Source: Porogramme epimiltina
Lineage: Eukaryota > Basidiomycota > Agaricomycetes > Polyporales > Polyporaceae
Reading direction: 5' to 3'
Assembly: GCA_900155495.1 (NCBI GenBank)
Contig: FTLJ01000250.1
Coordinates: 1-64,000, forward strand
Length of the DNA: 64,000 nt
In this document: positions 30,692-42,003 of the stretch, one piece after another
Position numbering within the stretch: position 1 is the first letter of the stretch
Layout: each line of letters starts with the position of its first letter
Program-made: the position numbers and the translations under genes
Notes under the pieces: generated by a model
Databases searched by the model: none
Told to the model about the DNA's origin: nothing
Seen by the model: only the letters and a program-made list of their open reading frames with translations

Positions 30692-33600
30692 TCACGAATG
30701 AGGGAAGTTGCCGTTGGGCTGATTCTGACCCTGCTGTTGCTGCTGAGCATGTGCGGCGTAGTGCTGCTGCTGCTGCTGCTGATGGCGGACCTGCAGCATC
30801 GACAAGCCCCCCTTGTCAATTGTGTGATAGCTTATGCGGCGGCTTCACAAAGACTCACCAAAAGTGCCATCTGTTCAGGCGTGACATTACCCCCATTTTG
30901 CATTCTCAGACTTTGTAAGTAGTACTGCATATTTGCTTGCCCGTGCGCCATCAGGTTTACAGGCACGCCGTGACCAGGGACAGACGGTGGACGCGGCACG
31001 TTCGCAGGGCTGGCGGCAGGGAGCGGCGGGGACTGATGGGGAACACCGGGGGATGAACTCGACGCACGCGCCGCAAAGGGCGGCGAGAGGTGCACCGCAC
31101 TCAACGCGGGAGCCGCTGCTGTGAGGGCCGCCGATGCGTTCGACTGAGCAATCTGGGCGGCGTGTTGTGACTGGACCTGTACATGAGGGACAACTTGCCC
31201 TGATGCCTGCTGCTGGACTTGTGCCTGCCCCTGAACAGCAGCCATCGCGCGCATTTGCGCCACTTGTAGCTGCTGCTGCTGCTGCTGAGAGACTGCCGCT
31301 GCCAACTGCGGGGGGGACATACGAGCCCCGGGATTAGCATTAGCACTGGCTAGTGCTGCCGCAGCCATCCGCTGCTGCTGCTGAGATATCCCCACTTGGC
31401 TGCGTATGGCCTGTACCACAGGCACCTGTGCACTTGCCGGCCGAGCGACGTTCGGTTGTGGATGCATTTGAGCCTGCGGTGTCTGTGGCTGCTGCTATGC
31501 AGCCGGGAACTACAATTAACCCGAGGTAGCGGGTTACAAGTGAGAACGCACTGCGTTGACGGGTAAGCCCTGTGCTCGCTGCTGCTGTTCTCGAAGCATC
31601 TGCTGGCGACTGAACTCTTCGTTCCTACGTCGCAGCTCTGCGGCCTCCTTTTCAGCCTTCATCCTGCTGAGCTCCGCCGGTGTCAGCCGTGGCAGCTTCG
31701 TGAACTGGCCATGTGTGTCATGGACCGCAGTCGTCTTGGGTCGAGGGAGGGCTACACGAGACGAAATAAACATTACTAGTCCACCTCGACCAATCAGGAC
31801 GCACCAGAGTTCTTTTGCATCATCTCCCTCTTCTTGGCTGACTTCCGCAGAGTGTCGTACATCGCTGCATGCCTACGGCGCTTCCTCGGCTCACCAGCTG
31901 CCGCAGCACTTCCGGAGCCGTTGCTGGGGCCAGTGGAGATCTGGTTCAATGTCCGTTTGTGTCCTCTTGTGGCCATATATGACGGCGCAGAGGAAGCAGA
32001 CGCGCTCTCTTCTGGCATGTCCCCATTGCGAGATGATCCAGCAACTGCTTTGTTCTCTTTGCCGATCTCCTTCCAACGCTCTGCACACTCCCAGGCCGTC
32101 CGCTTGTCAGTCGAGATCGTGACACGTGATGAGTTGAAGGCATCAGCGACGATCTGCCAGTTGGTGGGATACCGTTCCACGGCTTGCTTGAGAAGCGAGT
32201 CTTCGATCGGGGTCCACGCGATGCCTTCGGGATCGGTATTGCGCTTCCGTATGTCGCGCGGGGCAATGGGTTGACTCGCGACGTTGGGCTTGGGCGTGGC
32301 GCCTTCAAATAGTGCTGCAAAACGATGATCAATACTACGAATAGAGAATGGCATGACATGTGCGTACAGCACAGGTTCTCCTCCTTCGGGTGAACGACAT
32401 CAATATCGAGGAAAATCGGAGTTTCTTCGATGCGAGACCATTCGCCATCTTTGAAGTGATTCGCCGGGTGAAGGGTGCCCACAAGCGTGGGCTTCGCAGC
32501 CATGAAGCGGCTTGTCAGCGTGAGCTTATTGTAGGTCGCCTCATCCATGCGCCGGTTGGGATCGTCCTTATCGCTCTTCTTATCCGACTTCTTCTTTCCC
32601 TCTGTCGAAGGTAGCGGCGCGAGGTCAAACATACCATACGTCGGGAGGTCCGGAAAGACTGAGCTTAAGTCGTGTGGCTGTGGCGGCGCGGCGGACGATG
32701 GTAGAACAGGTTCCTCCGTAGACAATTCCGACATACCCTTGGCAAGGTCGAGGTCGTCCCAGTCGATGAACAGCTTGTCGAACTCGGAGTAGACGATGTG
32801 TTCTCGCAAGGCAGCGTACTGATTGACTTTGTTCTTCCCTTTGCTGTGAGAACCCTCGCCCTCCTTGCTAGGTACTCCCAGAACCGGATTCTTGGATGTT
32901 GACTTCAAGCCCGGATGAATATCTGAAGCTTGCGCAGTCGACGCAGACGAGTTTCCGGACTTCGTGGCGCTGTTCTTAGTCTGGTCGATATCCATAGCGT
33001 TCTCGTCCTTAGATCCCGCAGAGTCGCCTAGCGCGGTCAAATCCTCGATCTCTTCCACCTTTGGTTTCAGGGTAACGCCCTCCGCAACGTCGGGCCGCCC
33101 GTCTCCAGTTTGTGCCTGCTCGAGTTGTTCCAGAGCATCTTGCAACGCGACGCTGGGCGCCAAGGTGTCGACGGTCTCCTTGTCCGGCTCATCATCGCTC
33201 TCCTCATCGGAGGCGTAGCCGTCGAGAGGAGTCCCGGTCTCCCTAGAATCCACGCCGTTCTCGTCGGTCTCCTGAGAATCACGGAATGGCCCATCTACTT
33301 GCTCGCCCTCCTCTGCTTCCGCCATCTCGGCATCTTCTGGGGGCGGTGGCGACCAGCGAACGACGATTCCCAAACGGACACGCTCCGCAAGAGAGCCCGC
33401 CTCGTGCCACTCGAGAGCAGCGTGCGCGAGATTGTATGCCAATGCGAGTTTCCACCGCCGCTCCTCGCGGAAGTCAGTGCGCATCCATTTCTAAACGAGC
33501 GGATCAATTGACACGCTAACGCAATAGGACAGTGTGGAGTTACCATCTCATCCATGAGGTAGTCCCAATGTGTTTTCGTGGAACTACCGACGCCCCGCTG

Positions 33601-35423
33601 CTTCTTTGGTTGCCGGAAACTCCATGCACCAAGATCTTTCATCTTCTCAACGCGCTCAAAGACGCGGAGGAGACGCATTTCCGAGATACCAACCTACGTT
33701 TCAAGTTAAGAACTGATGTCTTGCATTGCCGAGCAACGAGAACGGAAACTTACCGACCAATCCTTCGTGCTGAGACACTTGGAGGCCTTCAACATCTTTG
33801 TGTGCACCGGGTTTGCCTTCAGCACGGCTGCCCATTTGTTAAGACCCATAGGCTGCCACTCCTCCTTCTTGGTCTCCCCTTTGTCACGCTTGCGTTTCGA
33901 CGCTTTCCGGCGCGAAAATTCGATAGGTAGAAGGCTCATGGGCGGCAGTGGGTAGGGTGGATCGGGGCCAAAGGAAGGGTACCTATCCGGAAGCGTCTCG
34001 AACTCCATAGCACCGTTCGCGCCGTCGGCGAAGGCGAAAGAAGGGTCGTGCTCGATGGCGGGAAGCGGGATAGAGTATTCGACGGTGGCGCGCTGTTCTT
34101 CCGCGACCGACGGAGGTGACAACCGCGCCTGCGACGGTCCCAGGATGGCCATGATCTGGTCCTCGCTCTGGATATTCAAGAGTTGCGCGGGCGACACGGT
34201 TATTGGAGGCTGCCAAGCCGTCATCTCCGGTGCCGGCGTGGAGGGCTGCGTCGCGTCCTGGACTTCTTGTTTGGGCTGTGCGTCGACGACTTCCATGACC
34301 GCGTCATCCAGCGGTTCCGCCTTGACGGCGCTGTCATCAGTGACCTCGACACTTTGGCGCGGGGGAGGAGACGGTGGAGGTTGTGAGCGCGGAAGGGACG
34401 CACGAGGCGAAGAGGTTCGTCGTGACGTAGCAAGAGGTGGTGAAGCCAATAACGGCGCGGGAGTGTCTCGAGGGGCCGGGGTCACAGGGGCCTGAGACGG
34501 TGCCCGTTGCTGCCTCGTAGGCGTAGGCGACTTCTCAGCGGCAATATCCTCCGTGAGAACCGCCACATGCTCAGAAAGTTCCGAGGGCTCGGGGGCTGGT
34601 GGTGGTTCCTGCGTGCCTTCGCGCGACGCCATGTCTTCATCCATTTCTGCATGTACCTGCTCACTTGGGGGTTTAGGTGATGGCGGCAAAGGGGTCGGAG
34701 GGGCCACGTCTATCTCCATTGCAACCTCGTCGTGAGAAGGATCTGGATACTGCAGGGCAGGCTCCTTTGCCTCCTGTTCTTCTCCGCGTGGCGAAACTGG
34801 GGGCTCGGACATGGGTGAGTCTGTGATGGCACTGACTACACCTTCCTCTTCTTCTAAGGTGCCTTCAGGAACCGGCTCTGGGGGCGGCGGTGGCTGGTCT
34901 TTGACTTCAGGCTCTGGAGATGGCTGCGGTTCCGGCTCCGGTTCCACCTCTACCATGGGCTCCGGTTCCGGTTCCGGCAGTGGTTGGGGGCTGGGAGAAG
35001 GTTCGTGTGCCAACTCGCGGAGGGGAACAACAGGGGAATATTCCGGTGGCGTATCCGGAATAGCGATTTCATCTTCCAAGAGGGTTGAGATGAGACCCGT
35101 GTCCGGGCTAACACACGAGCACCGTGGTTAGCGGTTCCAGCAGCAATCCACGCCCGCTGGGCACTCACTGTTTTTCCACGTCGAACCTCTCCAAGAACAG
35201 TTGCAGACTCTCGTCATCGTCCTCCTCCTCAGTGGAGATTACAGAGCCTAGATTGTCTCGCTTCTGGATGAGGTAGAACATCTCGCGCAAGAGTTCGTTG
35301 CGCCGCTTGCTTATTTCCCTGGTACACTGGTCCACGGGATGTGATCATAGTATAGAGATGCTGAGGTACTTACTGCAGCTGCACAACGCGCTCCTCCATG
35401 AGCGACTCCGCTGTCTGAGACAT
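30692..35423 (-). CDS. EAF1: EAF1/VID21, NuA4 histone-acetyltransferase scaffold
   Basis: Eaf1 is the platform subunit of NuA4, joining its Tra1, Esa1 and actin modules. The start MSQTAESLMEERV at 35423 is followed by a conserved helical N-terminus (KRRNELLREMFYLIQKRDN). Next comes a Pro/Glu/Ser-rich spacer of about 350 residues including Glu-Pro repeats (PEPEPEPMVEVEPEPEPQ). The HSA domain is present (HWDYLMDEMVTKWMRTDFRE, then ERRWKLALAYNLAHAALEWH). A SANT/Myb domain follows (IAWTPIEDSLLKQAVERYP...NWQIVADAFNS...RTAWECAERW). A basic region and a long Gln/Ala-rich tail end the protein. The final intron (GTGAGTCTTTG to GATGCTGCAG) leads to a last exon with a CAG-encoded polyglutamine run and the ending NGNFPHS. 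Total length is roughly 1400 aa in about ten exons; not every boundary was fixed. Confidence 0.9.
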
Positions 35424-36388
35424 GACTGCCGGTATGGGATGCGCTGAGAGCGACTGTGCGGGGGCCCAGTCGCGTGTGTGGCTGAGCTGTGAGGGTGTTG
35501 GGCCCGCGAATGGGGAGGGTTGTGCACGCTCTTTCCGGTATTATTGGTATCTAGAGAGTCGGAAAGATGAGTGGAAACGCGCTTTTGAGAGGACGAGGAC
35601 GGCGAAAGCTGACGACGGCGAAGGCAAGAAGAAAGGACATTTCATGAAGCCCCCGAGGTGGCTCGGCACCTCCCGAAACGGTGCGCTTCCAATTATGGTA
35701 AGTGTTTAAGTTGGCATTCACCACGCAAAATATTCATATTCCTCCGGGCCGGCTGATTGGTATGGCCTCTGTCCAAATATAATCCACGCACAGTTCAAAA
35801 GACAGCTACAAGCGGCCGATACATTACTTTGAGGTGTAGTGGGCACATCGTACCCTCCGAGGCCGTTCGTGGCCACTCTCTCAACAAACAATATCCCACT
35901 GTGCTCTTGGAACCACTTCTGATTGTGAGGGATAGCCAGTGTCCGAGCTCTACCGTATCCGAGGACGATATATGCATAATAATTATCGGTGCGGCCCTGC
36001 AGCCCCCGGTGCTTGCTCACAGCTCACTAGATGTACCTACGGGTATCGACGAATATGATGCATCTGCGGAAACGGATAGCGCGACGGGGCGGTGAATGGT
36101 GAAAGAAGAAGGGATGTATGGACGGGTGAAGTGGATGAGTGCACGGAGAGTGAGGAGCTGAGGACCCAAGCTTGAGTAGTAGCTAGAAGGTACGAACGGG
36201 AACAGAAGAAGAAAATGGGAACCAACTAGCCTTATTTATGAATGAGCACACTAGTCTAGTCAAAGAAAGAGCGTCCGCACAGGAGCGCCAGCCCCATTCA
36301 GCACGCGCCCGGGATGCAAATCGAAAGGACTGTCCGCCGCCAGCCGCCAGCAGTCTCGTCTCCCCGCCCCAGCCGCCCACCAACAATA
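35424..36388. other. Spacer between KNR4 and EAF1
   Basis: This contains the KNR4 3' flank and the EAF1 promoter, both minus-strand. A 100-codon minus-strand frame (36020-35718) has no homologue I recognise and no clear promoter, and I do not call it a gene. Confidence 0.4.
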
Positions 36389-38500
36389 TTACTTCGCCTC
36401 TACGGAAGCCACCGAGTCCGTTCTCCTCTTCCCACCGAGCTTTCCGAGCTTCTTGAGGCCGGACGAGAGACTGCTCTTGTTCCGGCTGTGCTTCTTGCTC
36501 GTCGTCGACGCCTTCGAGTCCACCGACCTGATCGACGCGACCTCGGCCGCGACGTCGTCCTCGGACTCGTGCTGTTCGACGAGCACGCCCTCGGCCTGCA
36601 GCGGCTCCTCCGCAACGGTGCCCGAGATGCCGCCCGCGCCGACGAGCCGGATGGTGGTGTCCGGATCCTGCTCCGTGGGGGCGTCCGCAGCATCGACGAG
36701 AACCGGGGACTCCTCGCCAGACTTGGCCGGCTCTAGCTCCGCCAGCGGCACCACGGGCTGTGAGGGCCCCGCCAGTGCGAACGGCGCAGCATTCGCGAGA
36801 AGATCGGTTGTCGCGGAGGGTGACGTGACGGGTGTCGTTTCCGGTGACTCCACGAGAGCCGTATGTGTCGTCTCGAGGGTGAGTTTGGGGGAAGGAGACC
36901 GTGACCGGGCCACACGCGGCGGGACACTCGTGAGAGGGACTGGGCCATCAGCGGCACGCCCTTCAATATCGTCTTGGGGTGGGAAACGGGGTCCTGTCTC
37001 GTCTTCTGGTGTAAGGGTGCTGGGCGAAGGGAGATCAACGGGCATGGGCGCTGGGGGCTTGGTGACGGATATTGTTGGTAATTGCCTTGAGGCGAAGTTG
37101 GTGACATTGCCGAGGGGAGTGGGGAGGGAGGACTCGTCGACGTCTAGGACACCCTTCTCGTCGTCTGTGATGACTGGTATCGGGACTTCTGAACCAGTCG
37201 CAGAGTCCGTCGTCGAGCCAACGAGCAGGGGTTCCATAACGGCCGCCTTTTCCTGCGTGAATGTTATAGAGAAGCAAGGAAAAGACAATGCGGACGACAT
37301 ACCTTGCCCTTCTCTGTCGAAGGCGGCTGGAGCAGTGTCTCAGACACAATACCAGCGTCGATCCACCTCCGCAAACTCTTGTCTGCCCATGCCTCCAATA
37401 CGTTCCACCCCTTGTACTCCCCTGCAATCTTCAGCCCACCCGTGCCCACATCACCGCCCGTATCACCCTGGCCTCCGCCCACGCCGTCGAAGAAGTAGCT
37501 CTCGTACCCGATGGAATCCTCGCTCCCGTCGCTCCCATCATGGGCAGCACCGCCCATCTCGAACCCTTCTCCGCTCTCGAGGTCCTCCACGAAACCAGCC
37601 AGGAACTTGGCCCAGCCGCCGGGCCCGTCCCCGCGCCACATGACGACCTTGGTGTCAAAGTCGCGGCCGAACACGATCACCTGGCCGACCGCGCCGCCCT
37701 CGCCGGGGTTCATGTCGATGCCGAGGTAGTTGCCCGCCTTGTCCGCGACGAGCGGGATCCAGCCGCGGCACGAGTACTCGCGACGGACCCAGCCGGCGGG
37801 GATGGACTCCATGAGCTCGCGCAGCGCGCCGTTCGCGCCCGTCGCGGGGTCGTCGTCGACCTCGCGCCAGAACCGCCACTCCTCGAGCACGTCCTCGAGC
37901 GGGAGGAGCGTCAGCCCGAAGAAGAGGCCCTCGGCGCACCCCGCCGACGACTCGGGCTCCTGCCCGTCCACGCACAGGTACGACTCGCGCACCGGCTGCG
38001 GGAGCGAGAAGCCGAACGCCATCTCGATCTCCGCGAGGTCCTGGGGGAGGATGCCGTAGTTGAGGGTGTCGCCCAGCTCGGGGTACTCGCGCTCCAGCCA
38101 CAGCCTCAGCCTATTCCATGTGTTCGAGAGAGGCGGGTAGGGGTGTCCGGCGGCCGCGACGGGGTTGTGGAGGGGCAGGATGGTGGTGCCCTTGGAGGCG
38201 GATGCGCTGGGGCGGGTCAGTATCCGGTTAGCGTCGTCATATCAGACGCCTGCAAAGCGAATACACATACGAGCTGGGGACTTCGTAGTATGGGCCGGAG
38301 GGGGAGGAAGGGGGGTAGGAATAGCTGGAAGAAGGACCGTACTGCGCAGTAGCCAGAGCCTCTCCGTTGAATGCGTCGGGGTGGGTGAACTGGGGCGAGG
38401 TCGTCGGGAGGCTGAAGGCCTCATGTGTGGACGTGATCGCCCTGCGAGAATTGCTGCGGGCATTTTTGTTGTTGGAGAAGAGGGATGCGAACCAGCTCAT
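36389..38500 (-). CDS. KNR4: SMI1/KNR4 family cell-wall synthesis regulator
   Basis: In yeast, Knr4/Smi1 couples the cell-integrity MAP kinase pathway to beta-1,3-glucan synthesis and chitin deposition. Three exons close in frame: 38500-38271, 38206-37303 and 37252-36389 (1998 nt, 665 aa). The N-terminus MSWFASLFSN is followed by a Ser/Tyr/Pro-rich stretch. The SMI1/KNR4 domain then runs NTWNRLRLWLEREYPELGDT, LPQDLAEIEMAFGFSLPQPV, YLCVDGQE, EGLFFGLTLLPLEDVLEEW, WIPLVADKAGNYLGIDMNPG and GQVIVFGRDFDTKVVM. The last exon encodes a long disordered Ser/Pro/Glu-rich tail, ending in a basic HSRNKSSLSSGLKKLGKLGG segment. This disordered tail matches the known architecture of the family. Confidence 0.93.
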
Positions 38501-39146
38501 GGTGGGAGTAGGAGGTCAGGCCGTCGGGCCAGTGAAACGAGGGTGGTGCAGAGGACGAGGGACTGGTGGAGCCGAAGAAGCCGCGTTTGGGCGTAGGCGC
38601 TGGGGAGCGCGAGACAAGGCGGGGTCGAGTGCGACGACTGCGGCCAGGTTGCACGCAATGGCGGACTCAGACGGCGGGAGGCAGCAAAAGATGTGAGGAG
38701 AGGAGTCGGTGCGAGGACGGTTGCAGCGCGGACAGCGGAGGAGGTGCCAAGCGTCACGAGCTCGAACAACGCCCGCCTTTGGACGCCGGCCTTGAAACAT
38801 ATCACCCGCCCGGCCAGACGTCCGCGCCCCTCGCTCCGAGGCGCCCGTCCTCGCCGCGGGCCCCTCCGCCTATAAATTGAATCCGGCGATCCGACACACA
38901 CTGCTCTCTCAGCAGCAACTCGATGGCCGGGCGGGAAATGGTCAGGAAATTAGTTTCCATTACGAACGGCACTTTATGCCTTGCGGACTGTGCCAACGAT
39001 CGCCCGCACACATTTTCAGCCCCCGCAGTTCATTCCACAGCTACATAAAAAAGTCGATCATTGCGTGTGGGATACTGTACAATGGCTATTAAGGGTCCGG
39101 ACCGATCTACTAACTAACTACACCGAAAGCACAAAGACGACAGTCC
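38501..39146. other. KNR4 upstream region and SCOT-1 3' flank
   Basis: KNR4 promoter on the minus strand and 3' flank of SCOT copy 1. A plus-strand TATA-like CTATAAATTG near 38870 has no assignable gene. I see nothing else. Confidence 0.4.
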
Positions 39147-41368
39147 TCAGAACGTCGCGAGATGGCTCGACACCTTGAAGTCGCACGCCGTCTTCGAGCG
39201 CAGCTCGTCCAGCGTCACGCCCTCCGCGATGTCCGTCAGCTCCAGCTCGCCCGCGACCCGGTCCACCTTGAACACCGCCATGTCCGTCACGATCACGCTC
39301 ACGGACCGCGCGCCGGTCAGCGGCAGCGAGCACTGCTGCACGATCTTGGGCTCGCCGTCCTTCGACACGTGCTGCATCGTCGCCATCACCTTCGTCTTGT
39401 CCGGGTTCGAGACGAGGTCCATCGCACCGCCGATGCCTGAGCACGAACACACAACACAGAACGCAAATTGCGTGAGTGACGACCATCAGGAAGCGGCTGG
39501 GGGGCGCGACTTACCCTTGACGAGCTTTCCGGGGATCATAAAGTTGGCGATATCACCCGCCTGTGACACTTGCATGGCCTAGCGCGCGGTCAGTGGCGGC
39601 TCTATCAGCACTGCGGGCGGGTGCACTCACTCCAAGACAAGTGACGTCCATGTGGCCACCGCGGATCATGTTGAAGGATTCCGCAGAGTCTGTATGTCAC
39701 GGTTAGTGCCTCTGCGCACGCTTAGGCGACCATAACGGCATCGACATACCGAACGTGGAGGCGCCCGGGAGCAGGGTCGTGGTCTCCTTGCCAGCGTTGA
39801 TGATGTCGCTGGGAAAGCGTAGTTATAATTGACGCTCATGGTAGTCGTATTTGACCGAAACTCACGCGTCAACCTGGTCGGGCGAGGGGTAGGGGCCCAT
39901 TCCGAGGATGCCGTTCTCGCTCTCAAGCCACACCTTGATCTTGGGGTCGAGGTGCTACAAGCACAATAGGTCAGGTGGATGCCCCCGCGCAGACAGCGCA
40001 ACTCGTACCTCGGGGATGAGGGTCGGAATACCAACTCCGAGGTTCACGTAGAAGCCGTCGCCAATCTCGCGCGCCGCGCGCTTCGCGATCCGGTGCCTCC
40101 AGTCGTGCTTCGCCTTGTCGGAGCTGCCCTCGGAGCTCGCCGACGCGTCCTTGCTCGGCGCCAACTTGGTGACCTCAATGGACTTGGCCTCCGAGGCCTG
40201 GACGATGCGGTCTACGTACACGCCAGGGACGTGGATCGCGTTCGGAGATAAGCTTCCGACGGGCCTGCGGGGGAAGTGATTAGGTTCAGGACAACCCCGC
40301 ACGCGTCCGGCACAGTGACGTACACGATCTCCTCAGCCTCGACGATGGTCAGCTTCGCGTTGCGCGCCATGACGCCATTGTAGTTGTTCGCGGTGTACCT
40401 TCGCGGCACGCGTCAGCCTCACGGTGTGCGTCACGCCGACGTCGCCCGCGCCTCACCTAAAGACCAAGTTGCCGACCTCGTCCGCCTTCCACGCGTGCAC
40501 GAACGCGACGTCGCCCGCGATCGCGGGCTCCATGATAAACCTGCGGCCACCGAATACGCGCGCCTCCTTCTGGTTGCCTGGGATCATGACGCCGGCCTTG
40601 AGCCCGCCGGGGTTGTAGCGGATGGGGATGCCGCCGGTCTCGACGGCGGTGTTCGCGCCCGTGGGCGTGAAGAGGGCGGGCTCGCCCGACGCGTGCGCGT
40701 GCAGGCGCGCGACGAGCGTGCCCTGCGGGACGAGCTCGATGCCGACGTTTCCGTTGAGATACGCGGACTCGAGGTACTTGTTCCTGTGGGGGTAGGGGGA
40801 GGGGGGGGGGGCGGCCCGGGTCAGCTGGCGCGCGACGGAAAAGGAGCGGGTTCGCACATACCCCCCGAGGTAGGAGATCATGACCTTGTCGAGCTGCTTC
40901 GTCTTGATGAGCTTGACTGCAAAGCACACTCACATCAGCACTACTGTCCCGCCCTGAACCGCGCCCGGAAAGCAGGCGGAAGAGACGACTGACCAAGCCC
41001 GTGGTCGCCCGCGCCGGCGTTGTTGGAGATCGCGGTCAGGTTCACGATGTCAGGGCGTTTTGCGAGGGCGGTGATGAGGGTTTCTGGGATGCCGCAGAGT
41101 CCGAAGCCTGCGTGCGTGCGGGGGTGCGCGGTTAGACGGCGATAGAACTCGAGCTGCGTGTGCGCACGCCGCGAGAAAACGCACCTCCAGAGAGAATGAT
41201 GTCGCCGGACTTGACGTCCTTGACCGCCTCGTCCACCGAGTCCCACACCTTGGTTTTTCTTGGGGCGTCGACGACGACAGAGTAGAAGCGCATGCGCGCA
41301 GCGACCGCGAGGCGGTTGCTGGTGTGCGCGCGGGGGATGGAGATCGCGCGAGAGCGGAGGGCGAGCAT
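39147..41368 (-). CDS. Succinyl-CoA:3-ketoacid CoA-transferase, copy 1 (mitochondrial)
   Basis: SCOT transfers CoA from succinyl-CoA to acetoacetate in the mitochondrial matrix. The start MLALRSRAISIPRAHTSNRL at 41368 is an Arg/Ser-rich presequence. The alpha half contains [59 protein letters not shown] and [20 protein letters not shown]. The beta half has [18 protein letters not shown] and the thioester-forming glutamate in [15 protein letters not shown]. It continues with [50 protein letters not shown] and [13 protein letters not shown]. Length is about 520 aa, like other eukaryotic enzymes. Introns interrupt FR/YTANNYN and [11 protein letters not shown], which copy 2 lacks. It forms a same-strand tandem pair with the next gene. 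Confidence 0.93.
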
Positions 41369-42003
41369 GGCGTGGGCGGGGGTGGGTGCGCTGGGCCTTC
41401 GCGGGACGAGGGTCGGGGCGAGGAAGACGTGCGATGTGGGGAACGCGGGGTAACGATGCGGAAGAAGGGCCTGGGGCCAGGGCCGCGCTGGGGCTTATAA
41501 GCGTGCGCGGCGGGAGGCGAGGCCTGTGGGGTTTGTGACGGGCGGAAGCTCTTCCGGCGCATTTCCGTGGGCAGTCGACGTCGGTGTCCTGTGAGCGAGC
41601 GTGGTGCGTCCCAGTCCAAGTGGCGGCGTGGCCAGCCGCCCCTTTCGGCCGCGAGGCCCCCGAGCCACCCCGCCCACGGCGTCTCCCGGCCCTCCCAATC
41701 ATAGCCCGCCTGGTTCAGGCAGATTTGTTTTCTGCCCATATCGCCCCCTGTTCCGCCTCCTTCCGCAACTTAGCCGCACCCGGCAGTCGTCCACCACCAC
41801 CTTTCCCCCCAGATACTCTTCTGAAACCCAGTCGCGACCGGTATTGCGCACCGCACGGGTCGAAAGATTCTGCTTAATGCGCGGTCGCGCCATGGCACAC
41901 CCTAACGCCAGTCCAGATACCAAGGATAGAATGTCCGAGAGAAGACGTACAACGCGAGGAGCAACCATTCGATGCAGACATTTAAGTAGATACGTGCACA
42001 CGC
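41369..42003. other. Spacer between the two SCOT genes
   Basis: This is the promoter of copy 1 and the 3' flank of copy 2. A minus-strand CTTATAAGC at about 41489-41497 is TATA-like, 120 nt upstream of the copy-1 ATG. I see no gene. Confidence 0.4.

Noticed and set aside
35718..36020. 100-codon minus-strand frame between KNR4 and EAF1
   Set aside because: No recognisable homologue or promoter; length is within chance for this region.
38866..39092. TATA-like CTATAAATTG followed by a 71-codon plus-strand frame
   Set aside because: No splice evidence or motif; frame is short and lies between two minus-strand genes.
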